Source: a virus. Taken from it: DNA of 21,644 bases. Below are positions 15,201 through 20,971 of this stretch, piece after piece. A model generated the notes under the pieces. The model ran no database searches. It was given only the letters and a program-made list of their open reading frames with translations, and was not told where the DNA came from. Position 1 is the stretch's first letter. Each line of letters starts with the position of its first letter. The stretch spans positions 1-21,644 of the IMG/VR virus record IMGVR_UViG_3300013094_000320, one strand, 5' to 3'. Made by a program: the position numbers and the translations under genes.

Positions 15201-15316
15201 TACCCTCTCCTAACGGAATTTGCGCACCTATTGCGAATTGTGGCCACAAACCCAGATGTGTATCTGCATCGACAACAAATACATCGATGGTTGTCCGTTG
15301 GGCGGCGGTCACTCAT
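15200..15316 (-). CDS. Tiny Cys/Arg-rich gene (possible)
   Basis: A 38-residue frame beginning MSDRRPTDNHRCICCRCRYT and ending CANSVRRG, with five Cys and nine Arg. Its ATG overlaps the stop of the upstream paralogue (ATGA) with GGGAG 7 bases before it, and its TAA shares a base with the next ATG (TAATG). Exact fit at both ends in a chain of coupled genes is the main evidence. The CICCRC cluster could bind a metal. It may instead be a decayed remnant of a duplicated paralogue. Confidence 0.42.
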   Translation of the reverse strand: MSDRRPTDNHRCICCRCRYTSGFVATIRNRCANSVRRG

Positions 15317-15783
15317 TCCTTCTCTCCCAATACCTTACGGGCTCGGCGACAGGCAGCGAGAGGCACAAATATTTGATCATTATCTTGAACACCAAGAATA
15401 AGTTCGTATTCATCGGCCACCTCAGCAAACGGCTTTAACGCTGCCTCTAGTTCAGCAATGCGAGATTTCATGTCAAATGTGGTCGCTTCAATATTGAAGA
15501 AATCATTATTCGCTATCATTAATAGTTCTTTCAATTCCTCAATCCGCTCATTAGCTTTTTCTATGTCAGCCAAATATTCCAAAGCCAGTTCCTTTTGCTG
15601 CTCCCATAGTTCAGTCGCACACTTTAGTTCGCGCTGTAAAAGCTCAATAGCGTCGGCGGCTTCATTACAAGAACTCTCAGGCCAATCTGTATTGCAACAG
15701 CATTCGCTGGCTGATGTAGCGGCACAAGTGCAGTTTAACTTTTTGCCGCGCAATCGCTTCACAAGGTCGGAGTAATCTGTCAT
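15313..15783 (-). CDS. Coiled-coil paralogue 2 with shared C-terminal module
   Basis: A 156-residue protein. The N-terminus MTDYSDLVKRLRG is followed by a Cys-rich stretch (CTCAATSASECCCNTDW) and NEAADAIELLQREL, a start familiar from many small phage proteins. A long helical middle follows (LADIEKANERIEELKELLMI). The shared module RIAELEAALKPFAEVAD appears near residue 108 and the protein ends ACRRARKVLGEKE. The ATG overlaps the stop of the previous gene as ATGA, and a GGGAGAGGAGGA run upstream gives a strong ribosome site. The function is unknown. The Cys cluster may bind a metal. Confidence 0.76.
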   Translation of the reverse strand: MTDYSDLVKRLRGKKLNCTCAATSASECCCNTDWPESSCNEAADAIELLQRELKCATELWEQQKELALEYLADIEKANERIEELKELLMIANNDFFNIEATTFDMKSRIAELEAALKPFAEVADEYELILGVQDNDQIFVPLAACRRARKVLGEKE

Positions 15784-16076
15784 TCCTCCTCTCCCAATAC
15801 CTTACGAGCTTGGCGTAGGTCGCCAAGCGTAAAAGCAAACGTGCGGTCATCCTCTGGGACGAAGTCAGAGTATCTTTGTTCGCAAGCTGTTGCCTTATCA
15901 GCAAACGGCTTAAGCGCTGCCTCTAGTTCAGCAATACGGGAGTTAGCCAATTCCAATTTAGCCTGTAATTCGTAGTTATGCTGATGAAGCATATTGACTT
16001 GCCCAATCAGATTGAGGTGTCGGCCACTCGCTAACAAGTCATGTTCTGTTATTGGAAAACTGTCAAAAAATCCCAT
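15780..16076 (-). CDS. Coiled-coil paralogue 3 with shared C-terminal module
   Basis: A 98-residue protein starting MGFFDSFPITEHDLLASGRH, with helices at about residues 22-60, the shared module RIAELEAALKPFADKA near residue 47, and the end LGDLRQARKVLGEEE. The start is placed at ATG 16076 because GGAG lies 7 bases upstream; an in-frame TTG at 16106 would extend it into the previous gene without a ribosome site. It overlaps the previous gene by 14 bases and the next by ATGA. No enzymatic motif is seen. Confidence 0.72.
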   Translation of the reverse strand: MGFFDSFPITEHDLLASGRHLNLIGQVNMLHQHNYELQAKLELANSRIAELEAALKPFADKATACEQRYSDFVPEDDRTFAFTLGDLRQARKVLGEEE

Positions 16077-16443
16077 CAACTTTCTCCAAATATGATCTTT
16101 CCTCAAGATGCTGCAAAATATCCTCTCCCTCTCTAATCAAATAGTCGGGTATCTCTGTTGCCATTGTCAGTTCATTGCGTCTTGCTTCCGGCGAACTGCC
16201 GTATTTAAACAGCCTTTCCATCCAATATTCTAAGAACGCAATACGTCTCGACATTTGTTTGCGTTTCCATAGAAAAGTGTCACACTCGAATTTCATTTGA
16301 TGTTCTAGTTCAGCAATGCGTTTATCTTTTCTATCTAAATCATACAGCGCCTTTACGCATATCTTGGCGTCATCATATCTGCTTTCAAATTGCAGCTTTG
16401 ATATAAGCTCAACGAGCTCAGGGTATGTTTTTTTGTCGGTCAT
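16063..16443 (-). CDS. Helical protein of unknown function, partly related to the paralogues
   Basis: A 126-residue, charged, mostly helical protein. It reads TDKKTYPELVELISKLQFES at the start, then KRIAELEHQMKFECDTFLWK near residue 42, which shares RIAELE and its DNA sequence with the three downstream paralogues but lacks their LKPFA and ARKVL parts. The C-terminal half (ATEIPDYLIREGEDILQHLE) is predicted helical. The ATG overlaps the upstream stop (ATGA). The ribosome site is weak. It may be a diverged or recombined relative of the paralogues. Confidence 0.68.
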   Translation of the reverse strand: MTDKKTYPELVELISKLQFESRYDDAKICVKALYDLDRKDKRIAELEHQMKFECDTFLWKRKQMSRRIAFLEYWMERLFKYGSSPEARRNELTMATEIPDYLIREGEDILQHLEERSYLEKVDGIF

Positions 16444-16964
16444 TTGTCACCAAAATTTGTCACGTTAAAACACTTTTCCCAATCTTCTTGTATTTTTTTA
16501 AGACTATGTGTCAAAGCCTCTTTTTCTCTTTCCAACTTTGATACTTTTTTATTAAGCCTATCCATTTCAAACTGATGCTTTTCTAATGATTTCTCAAACA
16601 ATTTTGGATTTTCATTGTATTTTCTATAAGTATTTACTTCTTCTTCTAATCGAATATTTTCACCATATAATTTTAGAGCATGTGCGCCAGTCTTTTGGCA
16701 TTCTTCTTCAGTTCTTTTAATACGATCAAGAAGCAATAAATTCTCATGATGCAATGAAAATTTACCGATTCCTAAATAATAAACTATTCTTTTCCAACCG
16801 TGTTTTGGTCGATAAAAACTACGAGGCGTCACTTTTACTTCATGCAAAATTTTACGCCTAAATTCACGCCCAGTATCTAAATCCTTATATTCATGGTTTT
16901 TGCTAAGATCTTCAGTTTGCTTTTTCCTAAGAGGGAAAAAGTTTATTATTTTAAACGGATTCAT
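16440..16964 (-). CDS. Coiled-coil protein of unknown function
   Basis: A 174-residue protein with a basic N-terminal region (NPFKIINFFPLRKKQTEDLS; FRRKILHEVKVTPRSFYRPK; HGWKRIVYYLGIGKF) and then about 100 residues of coiled coil (LLLLDRIKRTEEECQKTGAH; LEKHQFEMDRLNKKVSKLER). The AT-rich composition stands out from the paralogue genes beside it. GAGG lies 8 bases before the ATG, and both ends overlap neighbours by ATGA. I do not recognise a family. A structural scaffold or DNA-associated role would fit the basic head and coil, but this is speculation. Confidence 0.68.
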   Translation of the reverse strand: MNPFKIINFFPLRKKQTEDLSKNHEYKDLDTGREFRRKILHEVKVTPRSFYRPKHGWKRIVYYLGIGKFSLHHENLLLLDRIKRTEEECQKTGAHALKLYGENIRLEEEVNTYRKYNENPKLFEKSLEKHQFEMDRLNKKVSKLEREKEALTHSLKKIQEDWEKCFNVTNFGDK

Positions 16965-17110
16965 TTTGATGCCCTCACAGAACGTCTCAATTTCTTAAAC
17001 TTTTTCTTTAATTTCTTTAGCTCCTTGGCCAGACCAGCAATAGGGTCTTTTTGCTCTTCTTCAGAGTATTCAACTTTTGTCGTGTCTTTTGGTGTGTCGT
17101 CTTTGCTCAT
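16961..17110 (-). CDS. Small charged protein
   Basis: A 49-residue protein with an acidic first half (MSKDDTPKDTTKVEYSEEEQ) and a very basic second half (GLAKELKKLKKKFKKLRRSV). Both ends overlap neighbours by ATGA, which supports expression as part of the chain. The Lys-rich helix may bind nucleic acid or membrane. No family is recognised and the ribosome site is weak. Confidence 0.52.
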   Translation of the reverse strand: MSKDDTPKDTTKVEYSEEEQKDPIAGLAKELKKLKKKFKKLRRSVRASK

Positions 17111-17229
17111 TGTCTTGTCTCATAAGAAACAATTAATGACTTTGATTCCACGACTGATGCATTTGCCGACATAACGGCCAAGGCCCACATAGTTAAAATT
17201 CCAATGCATAATATTGCGTCAATTTTCAT
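17107..17229 (-). CDS. Small exported or membrane-anchored protein
   Basis: A 40-residue protein beginning MKIDAILCIGILTMWALAVM, with a hydrophobic span at residues 5-21 and an SANAS sequence that resembles a signal-peptidase site, leaving a tail of about 16 residues. AAGGAG lies 7 bases before the ATG. It overlaps the upstream gene by 11 bases and the downstream one by ATGA. It could be a secreted peptide, a membrane anchor or a lysis-related protein. No family is recognised. Confidence 0.55.
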   Translation of the reverse strand: MKIDAILCIGILTMWALAVMSANASVVESKSLIVSYETRQ

Positions 17230-17659
17230 TTTTAATCTCCTTCATCGTGAATATTTTGATTGGAATAAAATAAACAGGCTCTACGTCCTGAGAATCATTC
17301 CTATCTGTCCTTCCGCCAAAGCCGAGACTTAATCCTTCTACTGTCTCTATTTTTGTAAATCCTATTTTGTCCGTCCATTCCGCAACAACAAAGAAAGGCT
17401 TGCCTGTGTTGATTGACGTATAAACGCCCTGCCATATCTTGGCGGCACTAATCATTAAGGTTGGGTATTTGTCGCTATCATTAAATCTACACTTAACCTC
17501 TACCCACGCCGTTATCTCTCCATCCTTTATAATGGCAAAGTCTACGCCGTATCTTATTGGTAGCTTTCTTACTGTCTTCTCTGTCCCACTAAGAAGACGA
17601 TTTATTGCCGAAAGCTCTCGAATACGGTCATCAGAGCTCTCATAAAGTGGGCGTGCCAT
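17219..17659 (-). CDS. PD-(D/E)XK nuclease-like protein
   Basis: A 146-residue protein. The core YGVDFAIIKDGEITAWVEVK (about residues 37-56) has the beta-hairpin signature of restriction-endonuclease-fold proteins: an Asp at the end of one strand (VDF) and E-x-K (EVK) on the next, followed by a helix (MISAAKIWQGVYTSINTG) and the strand PFFVVAEW. This order matches small phage nucleases or resolvase-like proteins. Acidic and Lys residues expected for metal-dependent DNA cleavage are present, but activity is unproven. The start is ATG 17659, which forms TGATG with the upstream stop. It overlaps the small exported protein by 11 bases. Confidence 0.62.
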   Translation of the reverse strand: MARPLYESSDDRIRELSAINRLLSGTEKTVRKLPIRYGVDFAIIKDGEITAWVEVKCRFNDSDKYPTLMISAAKIWQGVYTSINTGKPFFVVAEWTDKIGFTKIETVEGLSLGFGGRTDRNDSQDVEPVYFIPIKIFTMKEIKNEN

Positions 17660-18258
17660 CACGCATTAACTCTGGTTATATGTGCATCCCATCGAACAGA
17701 TTCAGTTATCTTTGTTGGATCATTAGCATCTTGTGTGAGAAACTGAGTTGCAACTGGACCTATTCCAATCGCCATCCAGTAGCGAGCACCCGTTGCCGGA
17801 TTGCCTCCCCAAGACTGCAAATAACTAAATATAATGACGTCGTTGTAATAGACGCCGTTTACTCCCATAACAGCTAGTCGGTCTTCAAACGCAACAATCT
17901 GTTCACCTGATCCCATTGCCGGCGGCGAACATTTAAAGAAATCAAACTTTGGCTTGTTCTCATAAGTGCCGCCAATTTCTGTAAACTCTCCCCATCCAAT
18001 AGGGGGCGACATTACAACTTTCTTCCCACCGGGATAATCATCTCTGTATTCCGCAATTCCAAACCCAGTGCGGTATTGGTAATACCAACGATTTAACCAA
18101 GTAAGATTGGCGTCATAGTTGTTATACAACATCGAATCTGAGCCGACGTCGTATGAAAAGACGGATGTGAAGTTGGGTGCGTTAGGAGCTGTATAATCAA
18201 AACGACGTAGCTCATGCGTCTTGAATAGCGGCCAATAAGCAGGAACAAAGATCGTCAT
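17659..18258 (-). CDS. Aromatic-rich protein of unknown function
   Basis: A 199-residue protein rich in Tyr, Trp, Phe, Gly and Asn (NRWYYQYRTGFGIAEYRDDY; SYLQSWGGNPATGARYWMAI; IGWGEFTEIGGTY), with no signal peptide and little predicted coiled coil. The composition is that of a beta-rich structural or carbohydrate-binding protein, unlike the charged helical early genes around it. GGAG precedes the ATG, and ATGA overlaps couple it to the HTH gene upstream. I do not recognise the family. It could be a virion protein transcribed apart from the late block, or an exported surface protein. Confidence 0.68.
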   Translation of the reverse strand: MTIFVPAYWPLFKTHELRRFDYTAPNAPNFTSVFSYDVGSDSMLYNNYDANLTWLNRWYYQYRTGFGIAEYRDDYPGGKKVVMSPPIGWGEFTEIGGTYENKPKFDFFKCSPPAMGSGEQIVAFEDRLAVMGVNGVYYNDVIIFSYLQSWGGNPATGARYWMAIGIGPVATQFLTQDANDPTKITESVRWDAHITRVNA

Positions 18259-18458
18259 TTTTCCATCTCCAAAAGTCTCAACTTTTGATTAATTACAGTG
18301 AACTTATTTGAGATTGTATTTTCACTTGCGTTATAATTCTGAGCTATTTTCTTATGACTAAGCCCCTGCCTTCTTAAATCCAGAAGGGTCTTTTCGTAAT
18401 CAGTCAAATCAGCAGGATCTTTAAACCTGCGAGACTGTGTGTCATGCATAATCTTCAT
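18255..18458 (-). CDS. Small helix-turn-helix protein
   Basis: A 67-residue protein starting MKIMHDTQSRRFKDP. Residues about 20-60 form a LuxR/sigma-region-4-like helix-turn-helix: LTDYEKTLLDLRRQGLSHKK, then IAQNYNASENTISNKFTVIN. It likely binds DNA as a small regulator. The start is uncertain among ATG 18458, ATG 18449 and a TTG at 18467. It overlaps the methyltransferase 3' end and couples to the next gene by ATGA, so the two are co-transcribed. Confidence 0.68.
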   Translation of the reverse strand: MKIMHDTQSRRFKDPADLTDYEKTLLDLRRQGLSHKKIAQNYNASENTISNKFTVINQKLRLLEMEK

Positions 18459-19074
18459 GTCTCTCAAGCTCCTTGCGGCACGGCGGTATCCATCTCAATA
18501 CAGTTACCTTTTCTAGGTCGTGCAAATTGTCGATATACCAAACAAGCCACGCATAGCTGGTGGCCGTTGAGGCATGTTTATCCATACGGCCCTTGACCAT
18601 AGGCACACGGCCAGCAAACTGCGCAACAATGTCTGGAGGGTTGTGCATATACAAAGTATTGTATCTCATACATCCTTCTAGGAACGACGTCCTGACAAGC
18701 ATAGCCACGCCGTCCGTTGCTATTGTCTGGGCCTTCTCTATGAACTGCTGCGCCTTATTAAATGGCGGGTTCGTTATTACCCAGTTAAATATTCCATCCA
18801 TACTATTGGCGTTGAGAAAGTCGCAGACATTGCCTTCGCCCGTGTAATCGTTGATGTCAGATTCAGCAACGGTCTTAAAATACTCTTGCAATGGCCTAGC
18901 CATAAACCCACGATTGGCGGCTGGCTCCCATACATTCTGATCTCTTACGCGATCTTTTCCGATCACATATTCGATCAATGCGCGTGTTGCCCAAGGAGGA
19001 GTTGGAAAGTCATCCAATCCATCCTTAGAGCCATATCTTTGAGCCGCAACGGCGTATATGCCAGCCGACCTCAT
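18442..19074 (-). CDS. SAM-dependent N6-adenine DNA methyltransferase
   Basis: A 210-residue protein of the phage adenine-methyltransferase type. The N-terminal DDFPTPPWATRALIEYV is followed by VWEPAANRGFMARPLQEYF (motif I, SAM binding, in place of the usual EPACGRG). The catalytic WVITNPPFNKAQQF carries the NPPF motif IV at about residues 103-106, and a C-terminal part contains RTSFLEG and AWLVWYI. Members with this order methylate the N6 of adenine. The target site cannot be read from the sequence. The start is set at ATG 19074 with GGAG six bases before it, rather than ATG 19086. Its length is typical. It may protect phage DNA from restriction or alter host methylation patterns. Confidence 0.86.
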   Translation of the reverse strand: MRSAGIYAVAAQRYGSKDGLDDFPTPPWATRALIEYVIGKDRVRDQNVWEPAANRGFMARPLQEYFKTVAESDINDYTGEGNVCDFLNANSMDGIFNWVITNPPFNKAQQFIEKAQTIATDGVAMLVRTSFLEGCMRYNTLYMHNPPDIVAQFAGRVPMVKGRMDKHASTATSYAWLVWYIDNLHDLEKVTVLRWIPPCRKELERHEDYA

Positions 19075-19088
19075 GCTTATCTCCATAT

Positions 19089-19121
19089 CAATAAAAATAA
19101 ATTATCAGCCGTTAGGCTGAT
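19089..19121 (-). terminator. Intrinsic terminator at the end of the 65-residue gene
   Basis: Reading the minus strand, ATCAGCC (19121-19115) and GGCTGAT (19110-19104) form a 7-bp stem with a 4-base loop, followed by AATTTATTTTTATT. The stem overlaps the TGA stop. It lies just before the methyltransferase gene, so that gene may depend on read-through or on a promoter further inside the upstream gene. Confidence 0.6.
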
Positions 19122-19302
19122 TGCCGCTGCGTATGTCGGCTTCAATACCAGAAACAACCTTTTGAAGGACAGCCATAGCGTTCCCCTCAATAGGACCATA
19201 ATGCGTGGCAATGTAAGATGGGCGCTTCCAGAACTCACAAATAACAACGCAACGTGCGCGCTCGTCTGTTACGCCTGTTTGGTAATCTGGTTCATTGTTC
19301 AT
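19105..19302 (-). CDS. Small phage protein (ERARC type)
   Basis: A 65-residue protein: MNNEPDYQTGVTDERARCVV, then ICEFWKRPSY, ending VSGIEADIRSGNQPNG. The ERARC-x-x-IC helix and a closing A-x-IRSG helix are a pattern shared by many short phage proteins of unknown role. The ATG lies 11 bases inside the upstream gene. The 3' end carries a terminator hairpin. Confidence 0.6.
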   Translation of the reverse strand: MNNEPDYQTGVTDERARCVVICEFWKRPSYIATHYGPIEGNAMAVLQKVVSGIEADIRSGNQPNG

Positions 19303-19489
19303 TTGTTTTATCCTTCACTATTTTTATTTCTACATTAGGAGTAACAGGATCACCATCGCCAGACCAAATGTAAAGACTACTGTATGCGGCATGAGGTGGC
19401 CCTAAGTCGCAATGGAAAGTCCAACCTAGTTCTCCCCATAGCTTCTGTTGATGGTGCGGGACATATTTAAAAAACTTATCTTCAGACAT
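19292..19489 (-). CDS. Small protein of unknown function
   Basis: A 65-residue protein beginning MSEDKFFKYVPHHQQKLWGE and containing GWTFHCDLGPPHAAYSSLYI followed by WSGDGD. It is compact and aromatic-rich with no recognised motif. ATG 19489 is chosen as the start; GTG 19498 and TTG 19501 are possible and the ribosome site is unclear (GGGA very close to the ATG). Confidence 0.55.
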   Translation of the reverse strand: MSEDKFFKYVPHHQQKLWGELGWTFHCDLGPPHAAYSSLYIWSGDGDPVTPNVEIKIVKDKTNEQ

Positions 19490-19508
19490 GTCCCACACCA
19501 ATTATTAA

Positions 19509-19907
19509 TTACAATGACGAGATGATCTCATCTTCAAGAGCGTCTAGATTTACTGTCCCTGTAGGAGGTGTAAATGTTTTTCTCTTTGAGCGTAGAGACT
19601 CAATATTTGACGACGGGATGGTAAATGATGGGCCTTCGCTCTTTCCTTCCTTCATAGCAAAGTGACCCAAAAATCCTATGTAGCTTGCGCCATCAACATA
19701 GTTGTCTGAATAGTCTTTATTCATACGATGACGGCCAAGCTTTGTCCCGAGCTGGAATGCAGCGACTTCATACTCTGTCACTTCACGACCAAGAAGAGCG
19801 CCGGTAATCTCGGCAATAGCCTTGAAGCACTCGTCTGGCGTTCCGTATTTATTGCTACGATCTGAAATTGCAGCAGCAGATGATGTCAATATCTCTGTAT
19901 ATTTCAT
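19509..19907 (-). CDS. DUF6378-like phage protein
   Basis: A 132-residue protein. The first 85 residues (SDRSNKYGTPDECFKAIAEI; GREVTEYEVAAFQLGTKLGR; DYSDNYVDGASYIGFLGHFA) match the helical pattern D-R-x-x-x-YG-x-P-x-x-x-F, then I-x-R, then D-x-x-x-D-x-A-G-Y seen in the DUF6378 family of phage proteins. The rest is a flexible tail ending in LDALEDEIISSL. GAGGAAATAG precedes the ATG, which shares a base with the upstream stop. The role is unknown, probably nucleotide or DNA metabolism by context. Confidence 0.7.
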   Translation of the reverse strand: MKYTEILTSSAAAISDRSNKYGTPDECFKAIAEITGALLGREVTEYEVAAFQLGTKLGRHRMNKDYSDNYVDGASYIGFLGHFAMKEGKSEGPSFTIPSSNIESLRSKRKTFTPPTGTVNLDALEDEIISSL

Positions 19908-20170
19908 TATCTATTTCCTCTGTTTGCTAGATAAGAGTCACCGTTCATCACTTTAATTTTACCAACAAAGCGATAGTTTAAAGCAAGCAACCCGCGGCTT
20001 ACTTCAGTTCCAGTTTGAGATTCTCTGTAGAACTCCTCAACAACAACGAAGTCATTTGTCGTTAAAGTATCGACAAACTCTTCTAAACTATTTGATGGAT
20101 GTTCTACATTTACTTGATGAACAAGATTGCCATTAAAGCTTGGCATATTCATCGTTACTAAAAACCTCAT
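19907..20170 (-). CDS. Small protein of unknown function
   Basis: An 87-residue protein: MRFLVTMNMPSFNGNLVHQV, then EHPSNSLEEFVDTLTTNDFV, ending NGDSYLANRGNR. It has a beta-alpha-beta look (a MRFLVTM strand, an LEEFVDTL helix, a VVVEEFY strand). The start is the ATG with AAGGA six bases upstream rather than an upstream GTG at 20221. Two hairpins lie in its leader. No family is recognised. Confidence 0.58.
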   Translation of the reverse strand: MRFLVTMNMPSFNGNLVHQVNVEHPSNSLEEFVDTLTTNDFVVVEEFYRESQTGTEVSRGLLALNYRFVGKIKVMNGDSYLANRGNR

Positions 20171-20191
20171 GTCCGTTCCTTGTGTAATCGA

Positions 20192-20224
20192 GGTGTGGTG
20201 CGGCTTTGCAGGTAACACCACACC
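20192..20224 (-). promoter_or_regulatory. Strong 9-bp hairpin in the leader of the 87-residue gene
   Basis: GGTGTGGTG (20192-20200) and CACCACACC (20216-20224) are perfect inverted repeats around a 15-base loop. On the minus strand the hairpin lies 22 bases before the ATG. No T-tract follows, so a leader structure or processing site is more likely than a terminator. Confidence 0.55.
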
Positions 20225-20229
20225 CCGTA

Positions 20230-20254
20230 TTAGAGGGCTTTAGCGCCCATCTAA
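20230..20254 (-). promoter_or_regulatory. Hairpin just after the SSB-like gene
   Basis: TTAGAGGGC (20230-20238) pairs with GCCCATCTAA (20245-20254) with one bulged base and a 6-base loop. Six bases separate it from the SSB-like stop codon. On the minus strand no T-tract follows. It may protect the SSB mRNA 3' end or be a weak terminator. Confidence 0.45.
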
Positions 20255-20260
20255 TTTAGA

Positions 20261-20908
20261 TCAACCAAAATCATCATCTCCACCAGCTGGAGCAGATACC
20301 TTTGTAGAGCCCGTTGCTGGCGGCGCTGAAGGTGCTGCAGAAGGGGCAGACGAACTACGCGACTGATAGACCAGATCATCGGGACGCTTTACCCAGCCCG
20401 TAATCTCGAATACAGGAACGTAGTTCGTTGTCTTCAAAGCCCCTCCGCTTGAAGTCTTAGCAATTGTATCAGATAGTGATACTACTGGCAGTTTGCCGGG
20501 ATTAGACTTAACGCCTGCATCGTATTCGTCCTTGAGCTTCTTGATGCCGTCGAGGCAGGCACCTGCGTTTGAGGCGAACTCGCGAACGTCCCCGCCGCAC
20601 TCCTTGGAAAGTTTAACAACAAAGCGCACACAGCGTTTGAAGTTCCCCTCTGATGGTTTTGGGATGGAGCCGCCGTCAGCGAAGCGCACGAGACGGAAAT
20701 CAGGAGGACCGTTAGTGAAATCAGACCAGCCAATCTCAACATTCTCGAAGTCCATAATAGCTTTGAAGCTGCGCGTAATATCAACGTCATTGCTTTCACC
20801 GTTTTCACGGTCGCGTCTCGTGATACGGCCTGAGCGCGCATCATACTTAACGATTGGCAGAAAGGTTACACCTTCACCAACACTATCAAAAAAGCCATTG
20901 AAAGACAT
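20261..20908 (-). CDS. Phage SSB-like protein with acidic C-terminal tip
   Basis: A 215-residue protein of a type found in alphaproteobacterial and marine phages: FFDSVGEGVTFLPIVKYDAR, RSFKAIMDFENVEIGWSDFT, GNFKRCVRFVVKLSKECGGD, then TTNYVPVFEITGWVKRPDD. The beta-rich body, a Ser/Ala/Pro linker and an acidic end (APAGGDDDFG) parallel single-stranded DNA-binding proteins such as T7 gp2.5, whose acidic tail contacts replication partners. It likely coats single-stranded DNA in phage replication. The start is ATG 20908 with AAGGAG 7 bases upstream; a longer in-frame form from 20944 has no such site. The 72-bp leader holds two palindromes. Confidence 0.66.
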   Translation of the reverse strand: MSFNGFFDSVGEGVTFLPIVKYDARSGRITRRDRENGESNDVDITRSFKAIMDFENVEIGWSDFTNGPPDFRLVRFADGGSIPKPSEGNFKRCVRFVVKLSKECGGDVREFASNAGACLDGIKKLKDEYDAGVKSNPGKLPVVSLSDTIAKTSSGGALKTTNYVPVFEITGWVKRPDDLVYQSRSSSAPSAAPSAPPATGSTKVSAPAGGDDDFG

Positions 20909-20924
20909 ATTACTACTCCTTGAT

Positions 20925-20971
20925 GTGCTAATCTGGTCTAGCACTTACCTCTCCCCATTATGGGGAATCCC
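20925..20971 (-). promoter_or_regulatory. Palindromic sites in the leader of the SSB-like gene
   Basis: GTGCTA (20925-20930) and TAGCAC (20939-20944) form an inverted repeat with an 8-base centre. TCCCCATTATGGGGA (20952-20966) is a 15-bp palindrome whose minus strand contains CATAAT, a possible -10 box. GGGGAATCCC (20962-20971) adds a third symmetric element and a GANTC site. They sit between the 78-residue gene and the SSB-like start, as operators would. Confidence 0.45.

Larger units (their letters stand above)
14872..15825 (-). repeat. Dispersed 30-bp DNA repeat, three copies, at the 3' ends of the paralogues
   Basis: On the plus strand, AATACCTTACGGGCTTGGCG begins near-identical 30-bp blocks at 14872-14901, 15329-15358 and 15796-15825. 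They encode the RQARKVL or RRARKVL end of each paralogue. Blocks 1 and 3 also share GTAGGTCGCCA. Block 2 has diverged in its last 10 bases. Confidence 0.75.
14981..15938 (-). repeat. Dispersed 34-bp DNA repeat encoding RIAELEAALKP
   Basis: On the plus strand, ACGGCTTTAACGCTGCCTCT begins 34-bp blocks at 14981-15014, 15429-15462 and 15905-15938. Copies 1 and 2 differ at one base and copy 3 at a few. A fourth, partial copy of 17 bases lies at 16304-16320 in the next gene upstream, encoding RIAELE. Confidence 0.8.

Noticed and set aside
14872-15938. Regularly spaced 30-34 bp repeats suggested a CRISPR array.
   Set aside because: The copies are about 460 bp apart and encode the conserved ends of three paralogous proteins in frame; no short spacers exist.
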